Origin: Patagioenas fasciata
Taxonomy: Eukaryota; Chordata; Aves; Columbiformes; Columbidae
Length of the DNA stretch: 64,000 nt
Direction of reading: 5' to 3'
Assembly: GCF_037038585.1 (NCBI RefSeq)
Contig: NC_092520.1
Span: forward strand, 7,828,501 to 7,892,500
Positions 13,201-28,200 of this stretch are shown here, in pieces (within the stretch, counting starts at the first letter, position 1; every line of letters starts with the position of its first letter). The notes beneath the pieces were generated by a model, which saw only the letters and a list, made by a program, of their open reading frames with translations, did no database searches and was not told the DNA's origin. Both the position numbers and the translations under genes were made by a program.

Positions 13201-16200
13201 TTTCTGTTGACTGGGGAGCTGGCTTGGAATCAACTGTTGGCTTCTAACCCTGTTGTGCTGTGCTGGGAGGTGTACGTAGCAGTGGAAAACCATGGCTGCA
13301 GCCTGATTTCTTCACAATTCCTTTCAAGGTAAACTGCAATCTAAATCTAATGCCTAGCTGTGAAACAGGCCCATGGAGTGCAAACAGTTGGATGTTACTG
13401 CTAAGGGCTACTCACAGCAGAGCTTTAGAATTCAAGTTGCATTGCAAAGAATCCCAGCTGTAACCTCAGCAGCTGTTTTTGCAACAAGTCTATGATGTGT
13501 TGGTGAACACAGGCTTCTTAAAAGCTATTTTTCCCAGCCAAGACCTTGAACTGATTTTCTTTCTGATCATGGAAATCTGCTGCTTTATTTGTGGCTGGCG
13601 AATGTCTGGGAATTGCTTGAATATTTTTGTTGCTCTAAATTCCTCAAAAGATGGGACTGAGAGGCTTAATACTTTGCTTGAAGAGACTAGTAAACCAAGC
13701 TAAAAAAGATCAAGTGCTGTCAAAATGAGAAGGCAAAAGAATTAGTTTTTAAGTCAGCTGGTGTGAGCTTCTGTCACTTTTTGCCATACAAGCCCAATCG
13801 CTAAATGGATTATTTGTAAAGGAAATACTGGGGAAACAGAGAGCACGTTTATACCTTTTTTAGCAAGCGTAATTGTTTCCTGAAGTGTAGAAAGCCCATT
13901 GAGCTGGTGAAGTTGAGCTATACCAACTTCCATAGGCAGCAAGGCACGGGTGGGAGGGAGGTGCCCGACATTAACTTCCAGCCCAAATGACAGTGGCATT
14001 GGCCATGGGTGACATTTAATGGGAATCTAGAGCCACGACCAGTCCACGCCTCTGTCCTGCTTATGTTAATTAGTTGCAGATCTGAGAGCCCAACAAGCAG
14101 GTAATTAGGCTGACACGGCTGAGAGCCCTGGGATCCTGTCCACTTCTACGGCAATTTATCATCTGAGCTGACTGGTAAAGGTCTCCTACCGCAGCCCAGT
14201 TTCAGTGGTTGAGCACAAAAGGGGAAAGGTGTGAGCAGCGTCTGGGGTAAAAGGGTTGAAGCAAACAAGGCGAGGGCCTTGAATACTTGTCCTGTGACTC
14301 AGTGCCTTCCTGCTAGAGAACCTCCCTTGCCATGTGTTGTCATACTGCCCCAAAGCACCAGCTGAGGTCAGAGCTCTGTTGCCCTGCGGGCTGTGCAAAT
14401 AGCTGAAAAGCCAGTCCCTAGCCCTGAGGAGCATCTGTTCTGAGAAGACAAACAACACATGAGAAAAGAAGGTGAAAGGGAGAAGCAATCATCTGTGTTA
14501 AAAAGTTCTTACGTGCCATATTTCCACTATTCCTGCTGGCTGTGTTCATAAACTGGCTGAGCAATGAGGAGCTGGCGCAGACCTGAGTCATGTATTTGCT
14601 TGAGGACAGAGAGAAGTTACTGCTGTGTTCCTGTTCCAGCTAGGAAGACCTGCAGCACATAAGTGTCTATTTTGGCTCTTAGAGAAGCACAGTTATAAGC
14701 AAGAGAGAGGGCCAAATTGTAAATTGCCCAGTAACGCTATGGACTGTTGAATCTTGGCACTAAAAATGGCAGTGGTGACCTCAACTCCTGGCAGCCTCAA
14801 CTGCGCATAGCTCATTTGAGACAGAGAAGTTGTTCACACACCTGGGAGGGACTGAATGTTGACAGTACTTTCAAAAAGAATTTGAGGTATTCAAATTCTA
14901 ACATAGCTGATGCATTCAAATAAGCTTTTTCATTTCTGGCTGTATGAGGATGAAGGAGAAGTTGAGTGATGGGTGTAAATGACCCCTGTGGGAGTTGGGA
15001 CTGGCTCAGTGTCCTGTCTCTGCTGTAAAAGGTTGTCTGTTCTTGACAGCCAAATGTGCAGCTTATAATAAAAGGACTGTCATCGTAACTACTTGATTCC
15101 ACTAGAAGTTCCTTCTCTTAAAGTCATGAGCAATATAAAACTGGCATCAACCTCCTTGGGATTGGACTAGATGATCTTTAAAGGTGCCTTCCAACCCAAA
15201 CCATTCTATGATTTGCCATCAGGCCTGTGGCACCATCCCACGGCAACGTGGACTGTGTTTAGTCTAAAAGCCTCTGAGTAACTTTATTTGTTTTCATTTC
15301 TCATTTGAGTTCTGTTATTAGCTTCATTTGGTAAATGAAAGGGCATAAATGGAGAAGGTAAGTGAAGCCTGACTTGACTTTTTTGTTTAAATACTCTCTA
15401 AATCTGTGCAGTAACCTTCCTGGTCTGCAGGTGGGTTAGTCTCCAGGCCACGTAAAAGTTTATGCTGTATCTGTTCTATGTCTAATGAGGAGAGAAAACA
15501 ACCTCTCAAAATTCACATAGCAACTCTTCATTCTGTTAAAGTATGCTTCATAACATCAGGGTGACTCTAAAGCCTGAAATAAAATTATTAAGAATTTGCT
15601 TTATAGTATTTAAAATGGCTGCAGTTCATGTGATGGATACATGTAATTATTAAACTGCACAAACTTGTTTTATTGTTTCTTCCATGTGATGCTGTCTTCC
15701 TTTGTAACTCATTGCATTCATATAAGGATTTTTGTGTAACCTGTGGAAAAAAAATGGCACCATCTTTCCAGTGCAATTTTGGAACATGTGTGTAAAAGCA
15801 GTGCTGTATGAACAGCCTGAAAAGGTGCCTTCTCAGCCCCAAAACAGCCATGAACTTAATTTTAGCACAGACCTCTTATACTGCCCTGCTAGCTTATCTC
15901 GGTCTATAACCTTGGAAAACTGGAGGCAAGAAGTCAAGACCTGCAGATACTGGAGACTTCTCTAGGGCTGTGTCTGCTTGCAAGTTTATCAGAGCAAAGC
16001 ATATTGATTTTTTAAGGGTTACTTTGACTGGTGCTCTTAGAGTAGTGAAGCTGAGGCTCTTCCCTCTCCAGCTCATTGTCATCCTTCATAATTAAATAAG
16101 GAGAGTAGCAGGTCAGAAGACAGAAATAACATGCTGAAATGGTGTTTAAAAAAGAACAACAATATATATGTGTTTATATATGTGTATAAAGAACCAACCA

Positions 16201-19200
16201 ACAACAAACCCACCCACCACCCCAAAACCTAACAAAAATCCCCCAAACAAACACTCACACACCTTACCTCTGACTTTCATTCTGCTCACACAGGTAAGTA
16301 TGTGTATCTCTTTTTTTTTTAAATTTCTTTTTTTTTTTTCCCTCTCCACAGGCATTTACCAGAAAAAGTCAAAGATGATGTTCAGCTAAAGAATATGAGC
16401 GGGCAGTGGTTTTATGAAGCAAAGTCAAAGAGGCACAAAGATAAGATACACGGAGCAGATATAATTAGAGCCTCCATGCGACGGAAGCCTGCCACTCTTG
16501 GTAAGCGTTTAGTTTATATTTGATTTTGGAAAGGCTGGCTCTTACCTTGTGAACCTCAGACACTGTTGTCTGTGAAATACAAGAATATTGGTATCTCTGC
16601 TAGCAGAAAATGATGGAAAAGAGAGATTTCCAGTGTAGTTTGCAGCGTAAGCTTTCCTCTCCCCCAGTCTATTAAAGAGAAAATTCTGGGTGATGACTCC
16701 TAATGAGAGGGACTGGCTTATGTTTATGTGTAGGACTAAAAGCCTCTGCACTCCAGGATTGCCTTCGTATTTCCATTTTTGAGGGTTTGTGAGCTACCCT
16801 GGAACATGCAAAGAAGCAGATTGAGGAGAAATTGCTCCTTACTATGGATTTCCAAGATTTTGCATGCTCAGTTCGAGACCTCTGAGACTTAATTTATATA
16901 TTTTTTTTTTAGTTGTAAGGACACCAAAGGTGCTTCAAGTTGATTTGAAATGGTGGACACCATGAGCTAGAGGCTGTAACTACTGAAGTATCTGTGCTGG
17001 GAGCTCTGGCAGCTCTAACTGATATCCTGTGACCACATTATTTCTGAATGCACCCACCATCTCTCACATCGTGATGGGTGCACTCAAATCATCTGTTACA
17101 AACATTACTTAAAGCCAACCGTGTCCATGTGCTGGGTAACAGTTGCAGACTGTGATACTCCTACCTATTTGTACATCGTGTAAATTGAGTTGCGTTGAAA
17201 AGCTTGGTGCTCACTTGACAATATTATCTTCTGAAACTTGTTTAGAAAAATCAGAATGTGGGAAGATAATGCATTATGTTTAATATCAGAAGCAAATCCA
17301 CTGTTTTGTTTGGAGAGAAATAAAACAAAAGAACAGAACATAAGAGCCGATCGACTGAACCAGACTAAAAATCTCATCTCCCAGCACCCTGAGAGTGCCC
17401 AGACCAGCCTTCAGCCAGTTGCACCTCAGATGTTTTGAAACAGAGGAGGCATTTCTGGATTACTTTTTCTCACTTTAATTTGTTCAATAAGTTCTTTAAA
17501 ACCAGGCCTCTAACATCCACCTTGTTCTGCTTCGAGCCATTTTAAAATGAAGGTTTTTCACAAAAGAAGTGCCCTTTTCTAGTTTTGAACTGGTCGCCAT
17601 TAACGTCATCCCTGGGAGACAAGGTGAACAGTTGATCTATAATCACATAAGCATATAGGCTTTTATAGACTTCTACTATAAATTCTATGATAAATCACTC
17701 AGCACCTGACTTTTTAATCTGAAAAGTCCCAGCCTATTTTATTTTTCTTCATACAGAAAGTGATTTTTTTTTTTCCTTAGAGAAATTGACCCCCATCCCT
17801 TCTTAACCTCCTCTAGATCTACTAAATCCTTTTGACTTAGAAGGACAAGACATATTATTCTCACAGATTGTCTGAAATTTGCAATCCTTATGCTTTTAAA
17901 TTCTAATAAGGGATTTTACTGTGTGATAGTGAAGCAAGTAAGGTACTTCTGTCAATACTCTGAATGGGCTACAGCTTGCTACTTTCTGTAGGTTTTGTAT
18001 CTACACTTTAACCTTATTTTCTTGTGTCTAATCCTGCAACCTTCTCAATTCCTATATTCCCAGAGATGAGTTTGGACAATGGCAGTTTAGTCAGTTTGAG
18101 GTTACTGTGTGATGGTTTTGGGTTTTTAAGTTAACAAGAAAAGGCCTGAAACAGAAAAGAATGTGAAAATTCTCAGGTGTTTAGTGCAGTGTGGTTGTTG
18201 GTTTGGTTGGTTTCAGACTTGAAGGTTATGAAAATTAGTTGTAAAATTCTACCTAAATTTTACAGTAACATGTAGTTTAAAGGAAAGTACTTAAAGCCAT
18301 ATTATCTTAAAGGAAAGTTAATTATTCCCAGTCTTATTACTTGAACAAAGGGGTGTGATAGTGCATTCAGAACTATGTGCAATGGCTTGGTTTCAATGAC
18401 TCATTAGATATCAAGATAATTTTGCTTACAACCATGAATAGCAAAAGTGAGAATACAAATCTTGCAAATTTTTACACATTAAGGAATTCTTTCTTTCTAA
18501 ACAGTTGGAGAAGTACAAAAAGCAGTAGCTGAAGTAATGTTAACTAACATTGACTCTGAAAGGGGTTATCAGAATAGGATTCTGTCCCACCCTAAAAAGA
18601 AACGCAAATGTATTTGCATTTGCTGAATGAGTGGGGCTTGGTTTTGTGGTTGTATTTTTTTTTTATATGCACTTCTTAACTTGTGGTAATTCTACCCATA
18701 ACGGATGGGTCACCTGCCTAAATGACAGTTATGACCAACTTCCAATTTACTGCTGTAGGAAAAGAATAATTGACTTAATTAACTGAACTTCAACATGTCT
18801 TCAGTTTCCTATGGTTTAATTATGTTTCCTCAGGCCACAAAGATTGAATTTTCAATATTTATCCAGCTGCAAGAACTACAGGATCAGGCTTTACTAGGGC
18901 TGTTGTAGAATACTTCTCTATTTAGGATCACTTCAAGGTCTAGAGCAGAAGTACCTGGAGTAGAAGAGTGAAGGACTCAGAGCAGTATGTGACATTTCCA
19001 TTAGTATTGAAAAAACTTGTTCTTCAGAAGGCACCAGATCAGCTTCTGTACATAATTCAAGTATAGCGACTTCTGAAATAGCTGCAGGATTGAATGCAAA
19101 TACTTGTATTTGCTTCTTAAGAAATCTGGTTTGAACATATGGGACACAACAATATTCTTGTTTCATGTTTCAGCTGAAGTGAGTCAGAACAAATCAAACA

Positions 19201-22200
19201 AAGCAAAGAACAGCTGGGTGAGCAACGTTAACAGAGAAGTCTTTGTGCCACCAGAACTACATGGCATTAAGGAACATCAAGAAGAACAACTAAAGTCTAG
19301 TTCAAGGTAAGCTGTCTGTGTAATCACAGTTACTATTGGGACTGGTGAAACTTGTGAGCTCGAAGTTCCATCCAAAATTTTGTGCTTTCCTCTTATTTCA
19401 AAGATCATCAAATGTTTCCTCAGAATCGCCCAAGGAATCCATGCACGTGAAAAGTTGACAATTCATAGTCATGCATTGTTCATTGTTCTGCATTTGAATG
19501 CAGAACATCTTCAGCTCACCTCTACAAGGAGAAAGTTGGCAATGGTGTCTGGAATGGTCCCACACATGTTCTCATGTCACAACTTAGTCTGGCTCCCAGC
19601 AGTGAGACCAGGATTTCCTGGTTGGAATGGCTGGCCACAATCAGTCCTCCATAGTTGGTAACAGGGAGACAATAACCTCTGCATCTCTTCACGCAGTCAC
19701 TCAATGAGACCAGATCGTTGATTCAACCTGAATTTTAAACTTGGATCATATGAAGAATCAGAGCCTGATAAATTTCTCTTTAGAATTTTCCAGATCTTTG
19801 GGTCCATAGTTTAAGACCTCTGAGACATTTTAAGGAGACAAAATGTATTTCAGGTGGAAAGAACTGCAGTATCTTTGGATAATTGCAGAAAATAAGTCAG
19901 ATTCTATGGAGAAAAATACATGTCTTTCTGGCAAGCAGAAGCTTCCATTCAGAGTAAGGCAGGACAGTCAGCTTGGGTCTGCCTGAATGGCTGCAGTTGT
20001 TGCAGGAAAGCTGGATGATAAGTAGTTTCTGGACTCTTTTTGTATTAAATCACTCCATCTCAAGTCTGTAAACATCCCAAATATCTCCATTTTGCTTTGA
20101 AAAATACTGAGTTGAGAGAAAGAGACGTGTTTTCTCTTTAAAATACCTATGTGTAGTAGTTCATTGGCTATGTGAGGAGCTATCAAAAGCCTGTATTTGA
20201 GAAGGAAAGTGGTGATCTCTTAGCGAAGGTGACAGCAGGTGGACATGTCTTCAAACAGCCAGACTCCTCAACACCCCTGAGGAAACAAGAACCGGGGTGT
20301 AACACAGACAGCTATTGTTTGTGCTTTCAGTGGACAGAGTGAGCTGAGAGCCGGAGTTACTACTTGACTGTTTTACTTCTGGTTGTGCCATTGATCAACT
20401 CTCTAACCTTTCACTTTCTTGCCTGTCTTCTAAGTCCTCTGTACGTCCTCTGTTTTTCCTTTGCAGCAAGGCTTGTCTCCTACTGTGCATTTGTACGATA
20501 TGTAGTAGCAGCTGAATCTTTCTCTTTCATGGTCTGCAAACTGGGCACACAAGTTCATGATGAACGGCACTGAAGGTTGGTGTAAGTCTTAACAACTCTG
20601 GCTTGCATTACTGGTCTTTTTTATCTTTTATGTATAGTTATCAGTGAACTCAGAGGGGTGTTTGTCTTACCCACATCTGAAATTCTGCTGAAAAAGTCAA
20701 ACTACTTCGTTATAGACTTCCCAAAAAATGAAGTTGTACAATAAGGATGTTAAAGGTCACTTTTCACAAGAAAGAGCTTAGCTCCCCCTGCCCAATTTGG
20801 CTGATAATGCTGACAGAGTTTTTACTGAATGTAGTGTTTTCTTACAGGTGGCTTTTACCTTCAGGGGATTGTTATGGAGTTACTTCTTTATAAACAGCAC
20901 AAGACATGCTGCTGATTAGTATATCTTTTAGAATATTTTGCCTGTCCTCTTTCACATTAGGAAAAGAAGATGATAATTTAAAAGAAGTACAGCCTTATAA
21001 TGTTATTCTAACCATTACACAAATTGTGTGTGGTTGATTGATACATTTCATAAACTGTCAGGGCAACCTCTTTAAAAATATAGAACATAACAAGGGTTAA
21101 GAACATATAGGCAGTTGTTCAGAATATGGCCAGCGTGGCTGTGGTCTTTAACTTTAGGTGATTTATGACCGTGGCCAGGAAGGCCAATGGCATCCTGGGG
21201 TGTATTAGAAGGGGGGTGGTCAGTAGGTCAGAGAGGTTCTCCTGCCCCTCTACTCTGCCCTGGTGAGACCACATCTGGAATATTGTGTCCAGTTCTGGGC
21301 CCCTCAGTTCCAGACAGACAGGGAACTGCTGGAGAGAGTCCAGCGCAGGGCAACAAAGATGATGAAGGGAGTGGAGCATCTCCCGTGTCAGGAAAGGCTG
21401 AGGGAGCTGGGGCTCTGGAGCTTGGAGAAGAGAAGACTGAGGGGTGACCTCATTAATGTTTATAAATATATAAAGGGTGAGTGTCATGAGGTGGAGCCAG
21501 GCTCTTCTTGGTGACAACCAATAATAGGACAAGGGGTAATAGGTACAAACTGGAACACAAAAGGTTCCACTTAAATTTGAGAAGAAACTTCTTGTCAGTG
21601 AGGGTAACAAAGCCTGGCCCAGGCTGCCCAGGGGGGTTGTGGAGTCTCCTCTGCAGACTTTCAAACCCGCCTGGACACCTTCCTGTGTAACCTCAGCTGG
21701 GTGTTCCTGCTCCGGCAGGGGGATTGGACTGGATGAGCTTTTGAGGTCCCTTCCAATCCCTGACATTCTGTGATTCTGTGACATCCATGCGAAGTTTAGT
21801 GATTATTGTCCAGGACCCTATCCTACCATTTACTCCGAATTGTGCCAGATATTAATCAGCCTGTATGCCTTGTTTATGTGTGCTTATCCTCGCACCAATA
21901 GTGCACGGTCTTCCCCCTAAAGCAAGCGCACAGAGTCCAGGATTGCTGAGACAGTTGGAAGTGGGTTTTGGGAAGTGATCTATAATATGTGGGCTGGACA
22001 TTTGCATTTACTTTGCATAAATATTTGATTAGAAATCTCATATTATTGGCTTCTAAAATGTGAAAATCTGAAGCAAGCAAATGTGGCAGGACTGGGGGCA
22101 AATCATTGCTTATGATTTCAGTGTAGAATTATTTCACTGTGAGAGACTAGTTCTATACAGCATTGCATATGGGAATTACAGGGAGGTGCCATGTGTTTCT

Positions 22201-25200
22201 AAAATACTCCTTTCTGTACTCTTGATTCTGGGCTTTGAAAGACACTCATCTGACACAGCTGTGCCTGTCTCTGATGGTAGCAGCCGATCAGGAATTGACG
22301 GGAAACCCTGGGAAAGCAATAGCCCTACCAGTTGGTAGACACTACAAACATTTCATTTGGTTGGTAGGATAGCAGAGGTGCAAGGAATTGATCTCCATTG
22401 ACTCTTCCCCTTGCAGGTAGCAGTTTCAACATGGCTAGAACTAGGGGGATGAGAGCTCTGGAGTTTGGGCTTGTATAAAGTGAGTTTGCAGCTTCTGGTG
22501 TCCAAATGCTACATGTCGTTCAGGTACCTGGACTTTTAAAACACTTTAAAGTGCTACTTCAGGGGTAGGTTTGTAGGAGTTTTGAGGTTTCGGTGGTGGT
22601 TTGCTTGGTTTTTTTCTTCCTCTAAGAGTGGGCTTCAGGCCAGCACTGGCTTGCAGGCTTTGCATAAAAGGAACAACTACAAGATGGAGACCAGAAGATA
22701 TGCGATAACAAATTACCTGGACCTTTTTTGTTCTGGAGATCCTATTCTTAAACTCAAACAATTCTTACTGAATGGACAGAAAGTTCAGTTCTGGTTGATC
22801 TGTGTTTGTAAACTGCTGAGGGTCAAATCCAGCCCTGGGGCCACTTCAACTGCTGTTGAGTCAGGGTGCTGCTATATTAAATGGAACACAAATCAGCCCA
22901 CAACTATGTTCTTAAAATTAGCATAGTGGTCTTCATCCCCACACCCCAGATACCTAAATTCAGTAAAGAAGATATGAACGTTCTTTTTTTTCCTGGGTGT
23001 TATATCACCATGGTACTTTTCTTGCATTCCATAAGCTCTACAGTCCAGGTGTGCAAAGTGTTTTTAAAGGTGTAACTTTGCACAGAGTGAGTTTTCATAG
23101 GGTGACTCAGACTGTCAATATTACCTCTGTTCAGTGATACCATCTGTCTATATGCTGAGTCTCAAAAAAGGGGCAATGTTTAGGGGGTTTTCAGTTTCAA
23201 GTTGAGATTTTTAAGTTGTTTCCTTCCCTAGGCTAGAAAATACTCTTAACCTACCACCTTAACATGTGACAAGTGTGGGTCCCAGAGCTCTGCAAGGTGA
23301 AAATTTGCACAAAAGCTGTAATTCTTAAAATCCCTGTAACTTTTCTGGAATAACAGGGCTGCTGGGATGCCTAGAAAAGGATATCTTTATGGGGTGTCAT
23401 TACATCACACTGCCTTAACTCACACCAGATTTTCTACCCTCCAGAGTGAACCCAGGAAAGCTGCTTTTTTGGAATGGGAGGCCGTTTCTGTCTGTATTGA
23501 CACCGCCTGCAAATCTATCACCCCTTTCTCCAGCTTTGCTTCTGCCTTTGCTTTGTTGCCTCTTGGTTCCTGTCCAGTCTGGGTGGTGTTTGGGCCTTCA
23601 TTGTGATTCTCAGCACTTTGTTTTGCTGAATTGCAGTGCAGGAATTCTTTTTAACCTGTGTGTATTTATCAACTTGGCTTCACACACACTCTTAGATTAC
23701 TCTGGTGAATGCAGCGTATCTGGGAACTGTTCAGTTTTCCCATCTGTAAGGGTTGAGTGTCAACTCATATTTTCAGACCCTTTGTTGTAAAATGTAGTTA
23801 CAGAATCCGGGGTGTGTTTTTTTTGTTACCTCCCGACCTATAAACACTGCAGACTGAAGAATGTCTTATCAGTTTCTTGCAGCCCAGGGTATATACCAGT
23901 ATTTTCCTTGTTTAAAATGAGGGAAAGGTTGAAGAATTCTTGACCTAGACCTTTAAAAAAAAAATCACGTTTGCCTTGTTGGGTAGATAAGACACAAAGT
24001 GTAGGAGCATGCAGATGCTCATAAAATAAAACCCACAAACTCAAGAACTTATAAATGCAAGAACACAAACTCCAATTCAGTAGAACAAAGTTTCTCTAAG
24101 TATATGCATTTTCAAACTTAACCAACAAAAGAAACAAAGAAAAGAAACTTATGTGGAATGATATTTTTGAAAATAAATTAAAAGTTGGAATATTGAGCTC
24201 TTTGAGAACTAGAAAGTTATTTCTGCCTATTTAGCATCAGAGAAGAATCAAAACAATTATCTCTTACACCTGGTACGTACATATAAGAGGCTGCTGCAGT
24301 TAGTGTTAAAATAGAACAGATTATTTTTTCACCCATGAGATGGTTTCCATTACGAGCTCAGTTTGTGATGTTGTCGAGGGTTTTGATTGCGGGGTGATAA
24401 TAAAGCCCTCGCAGATATATTGTTAACCTCCTCTCCTCCCCTTCTTCACCCCTTTTGCCCCTTCCTCTTCCCCCTTCCCACTCAGGACAGGTGATAGGGA
24501 GGAAAAGGAGGACAGAGAGAAGAGAGTTGGAAAACTTAAAAATGTTTTACTAATGCTACTAATAAGAATAGAGAAAATAATACAAAATATACAAAACCAA
24601 TCTTGTAAGTCTCAGCAACTGCAGAGCCAGCACCCAAAGTCCTGGACTGGACTCTGCAGCCAACCGGAGCTGGATTCAGTCTGTCACTAGGCCTCTGTTC
24701 GCAGGGACGACCAGCAAGGTCCTCTCCTAATGTCAGCCATAAGCAAAAGGGAAAAAAGGGGGGACGAGATCCCCGTGATCTCCCACTTTTATGTGAAGTA
24801 TTCACGTGAATGGAATGTTATACACAGTTGGTCAGTTTCTTGGTCACCTGTTTCTCGCTGCCCCTCTCGGGAGATGTCCATCCATGCTTATCAAGAACCT
24901 CTCATTCCATTGCTATGTTTACCAAAACATGTATCTGGTTCTCCAGGAAAATGCAGCTAACATGAAGACTAAATTCACTAAATTCACTAAAAGAGAAACT
25001 TGTTTTTTAACAAAACCAGGACAGAAGTTTGTATCCCTGTGCATTTGGAAAGATCTTTGGGTAAGGAGGCAGCTCCTGTTTGAACCCGGCACTTGGTAAA
25101 GCTGGGAGCTGTTTTCTTGTCCTGAGGTACCTCAAACACATTGTCTCCTGGCTCTGCTACTTACCCATCAATACCTGAAAGTGTTTTCACCCACAGCAAA

Positions 25201-28200
25201 GATCATTGACCAAAGAAATATTCAGTTCTGGAGTCTCCTTGTACATCTATATGGGAAAAAAACACAGGGGTTGCTTTCCTTCCTAGCCTGAGGTCATATT
25301 TCCTACCTGGAGAATGTTCGTTTTCCCTGCCTTGTTCTGTTTCTCCCATCCCGATAATCCTAAGCATGTAAGTTGGTCAATGCCAGCTTTTTCTATATAA
25401 AGTTGAAATACTGAATGTGGTTGTTATATGAAGATCATATTTAAATCCACATCTAACTTCAGTCTTCAAAAAGCAAATTATTTTCATACCTAAGATATTT
25501 AGATGAACTTAAATGATAAAAATCTGTTTTGAGAAAAAACAGAAAAACAACAACTCTTGCATCATGCTGTAAATAGATGAAATATTTCTTGATGTAATGT
25601 AGGAGCTGTCTCTTCTAGCTGTTTTAATTTCTCCTTACTTGGGCTATACTTAGTCAGGATCACAAGTAATAACTTACTTATGCTATCAAACCACAGATTT
25701 TATAGATCTTAAATGAAAGAATAGCTAATAAGACGTATCTCTGTGGGGATGTGTTGTCATCTGTGGCGTGTCACATCTTTACTATAATGGTGATGGGACT
25801 CCTCTGATTTTTCTCACTTGGACACTTTGCAAAACTCTATTTTTAGCAGATTTTTGGCACTTTCCTCCACTTTGGTTTCAGTCCTAAAAGGATAAATGTA
25901 GGACAAGGATGGAGACAAAAACACTGATATTGTTTGGAGAGTGGGTACATTTATATAAAGCTTGCTCAAATATCTAAAAGATATTAAAAAAATATGGTTT
26001 CTGTTGTGCCAAGTAGAAGTTGTATTGAATTCTTCAACAGGCAAAGAAATTTTCCCCTATTAGACAGCAGTGTAGAGGAAAAGGACCTGAGGGTCCTGGT
26101 GGACAGCAGGATGAGCATGAGCCAGCACTGTGCCCTTGTGGCCAGGAAGGCCAATGGTGCCTGGGGTGGATTAGAAGGGGGGTGGTCAGTAGGTCGAGAG
26201 GGGTTTTCCTTCCCCTCTACTCTGCCCTGGTGAGACCACACCTGGAATATTGTGTCCAGTTCTGGGTCCCTCAGTTCCAGAAGGGCAGGGAACTGCTGGA
26301 GAGAGTCCAGTGCAGGGCAACAAAGATGATGAAGGGAGTGGAGCATCTCCTGTGTGAGGAAAGGCTGAGGGAGCTGAGGCTCTTGAGCTTGGAGGAGACT
26401 GAGGGGTGACCTCATTAATGTTTGTAAATATATAAAGGTTGAGTGTCATGAGGATGGAGCCAGGCTCTTCTTGGTGACAACCAATGATAGGACAAGGGAT
26501 AACAGGTTCAAACTGGAACACAGGAGGTTCCACTTAAATTTGAGAAGAAACTTCTTCTCAGTGAGTGTGCCAGAACACTGGCCCAGGCTGCCCAGGGGGG
26601 TTGTGGAGTCTCCTTCTCTGCAGACATTCAAACCCGCCTGGACACCTTCCTGTGGAACCTCAGCTGGGTGTTCCTGCTCCAGCAGTGGAACTGGACTGGA
26701 TGAGCTTTTGAGGTCCCTTCCAATCCCTAACATTCTGTGCTTCTGTGAGGCATATCCCATTGCTATGGAAAGAAGCTGATGAGAGCAGGCTGAATAGAAA
26801 ACTTTAGGTGCCAAGAGGTTACGTTTGAGTATGAATAAACACATCTTTGGCTTGCATTTTCAAAAAGGATTAAAGTAATGCCCTGTTTGCTGAAGTTGTT
26901 ACATGCTTTTTCTTTGCAGTTCTAAGCCAACAATCTCTGTGTTAGACAAACCCGGGGAAAGAGCGATGAAGGCAGCAGCCTCACCACTAAAGGTATGACT
27001 GCTTTTGAATGTAGCAGGATTTATCCTTTACGTTTTGTGCTTTGTGCTTCAGTGATAAAGATAATTAAAGATTCGATAAAGAAAGATAAGAAGCTGGGAA
27101 AAAATAGTATTTTTTTGTTTTGGAAAGAGATAATGGAAACCACTAAGGTTTGAGTGCTATAGTGCTGTTATGGCTATAACCAGTGGCTGTCTCTGCTTGA
27201 CATTGTTTCCACTGTCTTCAACCACTAAAAAAAATGGTCTTGCTGTGTTCCAATATCTCTAAAGTCATAGAAGTAGAGATAAAACTATTTAACTTGCAAT
27301 AACTTGGGATTTTTAAGTGTCTTTAAGTGGTGGCTTATCTGTCCTGTTGGTGACATCAAAAAGAAAAGGACGAGGCTTATCACTTGCACTTCTGATAGTT
27401 CCCTTGTTCTTATTACTTAGTTTTTTGTCTTGTATCCAATTTAAGGATTCTTTGCTGACTGAGTAGTGAGGCAGAGGAAATCGCTACACATTATCTTATT
27501 TTGTCAAGAATGTACTGATAGGAAAATTCAGCTGCAATTATTATGTTCATTCCTTTTTTAGCAAAGGAGAAATCCATTTAACTTCACTGCTTCAGGGGAT
27601 AACTTGAACAGTGGGGAAGCAGAAAACAGACCAGCCATTCTACCTCAGCTATCAAATAAGGGTAAATATACTTATTTAGCATAACCGTGAATTTCTTGGT
27701 GACTTATATTGAAATTATTTTTACTTTCATTGCTTCTTTTTGTAAGATATCGAAGCCTGTTTTATCTTAACTACTTCGAGTTATCAACTAGTTTGTTTCA
27801 AACCCCATATAAAACACGTGAATATAGTCAGGAAATGGCTGTTTATGTGACTAAATGGGTTTTGCTTCCTTTCTTTTACTCACAATTCTAGTCAGCACTC
27901 CTGAGAGGGCTGTTTGTCCTGAACGGCTGTTAAGAGAACAGAGAAATTTCCTTGATTTTGGCATAGATGTCTTTATGACCTTCCAGTCATTGCTGCAGTT
28001 GGCTCAACAGAAGAAGCTTAACTCTCTTCGATCTTGATTTGTTTCTTTTGTTCACCCAGTTCTGTTTATTTTCAAATCCTCCCTTTCCTGCAGTATTCTC
28101 TGCAGGCAAGTAGCTGAGTGGTGATATATCACAGTGCAGGCATTTGAAGTTGTAATTTACAGGCTCATATGTGCAGATTACTCTCCTGTCTCTGTTATGA

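Larger units (their letters stand above)
4290..16351. other. SYTL2: SYTL2 intron 1 (12 kb)
   Basis: This is the longest intron in the window. I recognise CR1 tails at about 7180-7280 and 15146-15214 and short A- or T-rich simple tracts (for example TATATATATA near 8911). No ORF matches a known protein, and no extra in-phase Slp exon was seen. Regulatory elements cannot be judged from one sequence. Confidence 0.85.
19307..26919. other. SYTL2: SYTL2 intron 3 (7.6 kb) with repeats
   Basis: Contains two related CR1 copies in the same orientation (about 21160-21782 and 26068-26748) and a probable LTR fragment (about 24440-25000). The remainder holds nothing I can name. The ORFs of 221, 143 and 115 residues in this interval are CR1 antisense reading frames. 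Confidence 0.85.

Noticed and set aside
16196-16260. C/A-rich run that looks like a degenerate repeat array
   Set aside because: It is a low-complexity tract with irregular spacing and no constant repeat and spacer pattern.
21119-21784. 221-residue minus ORF
   Set aside because: It is the antisense frame of a CR1 LINE; the plus strand shows the CR1 ORF2 C-terminal remnant.
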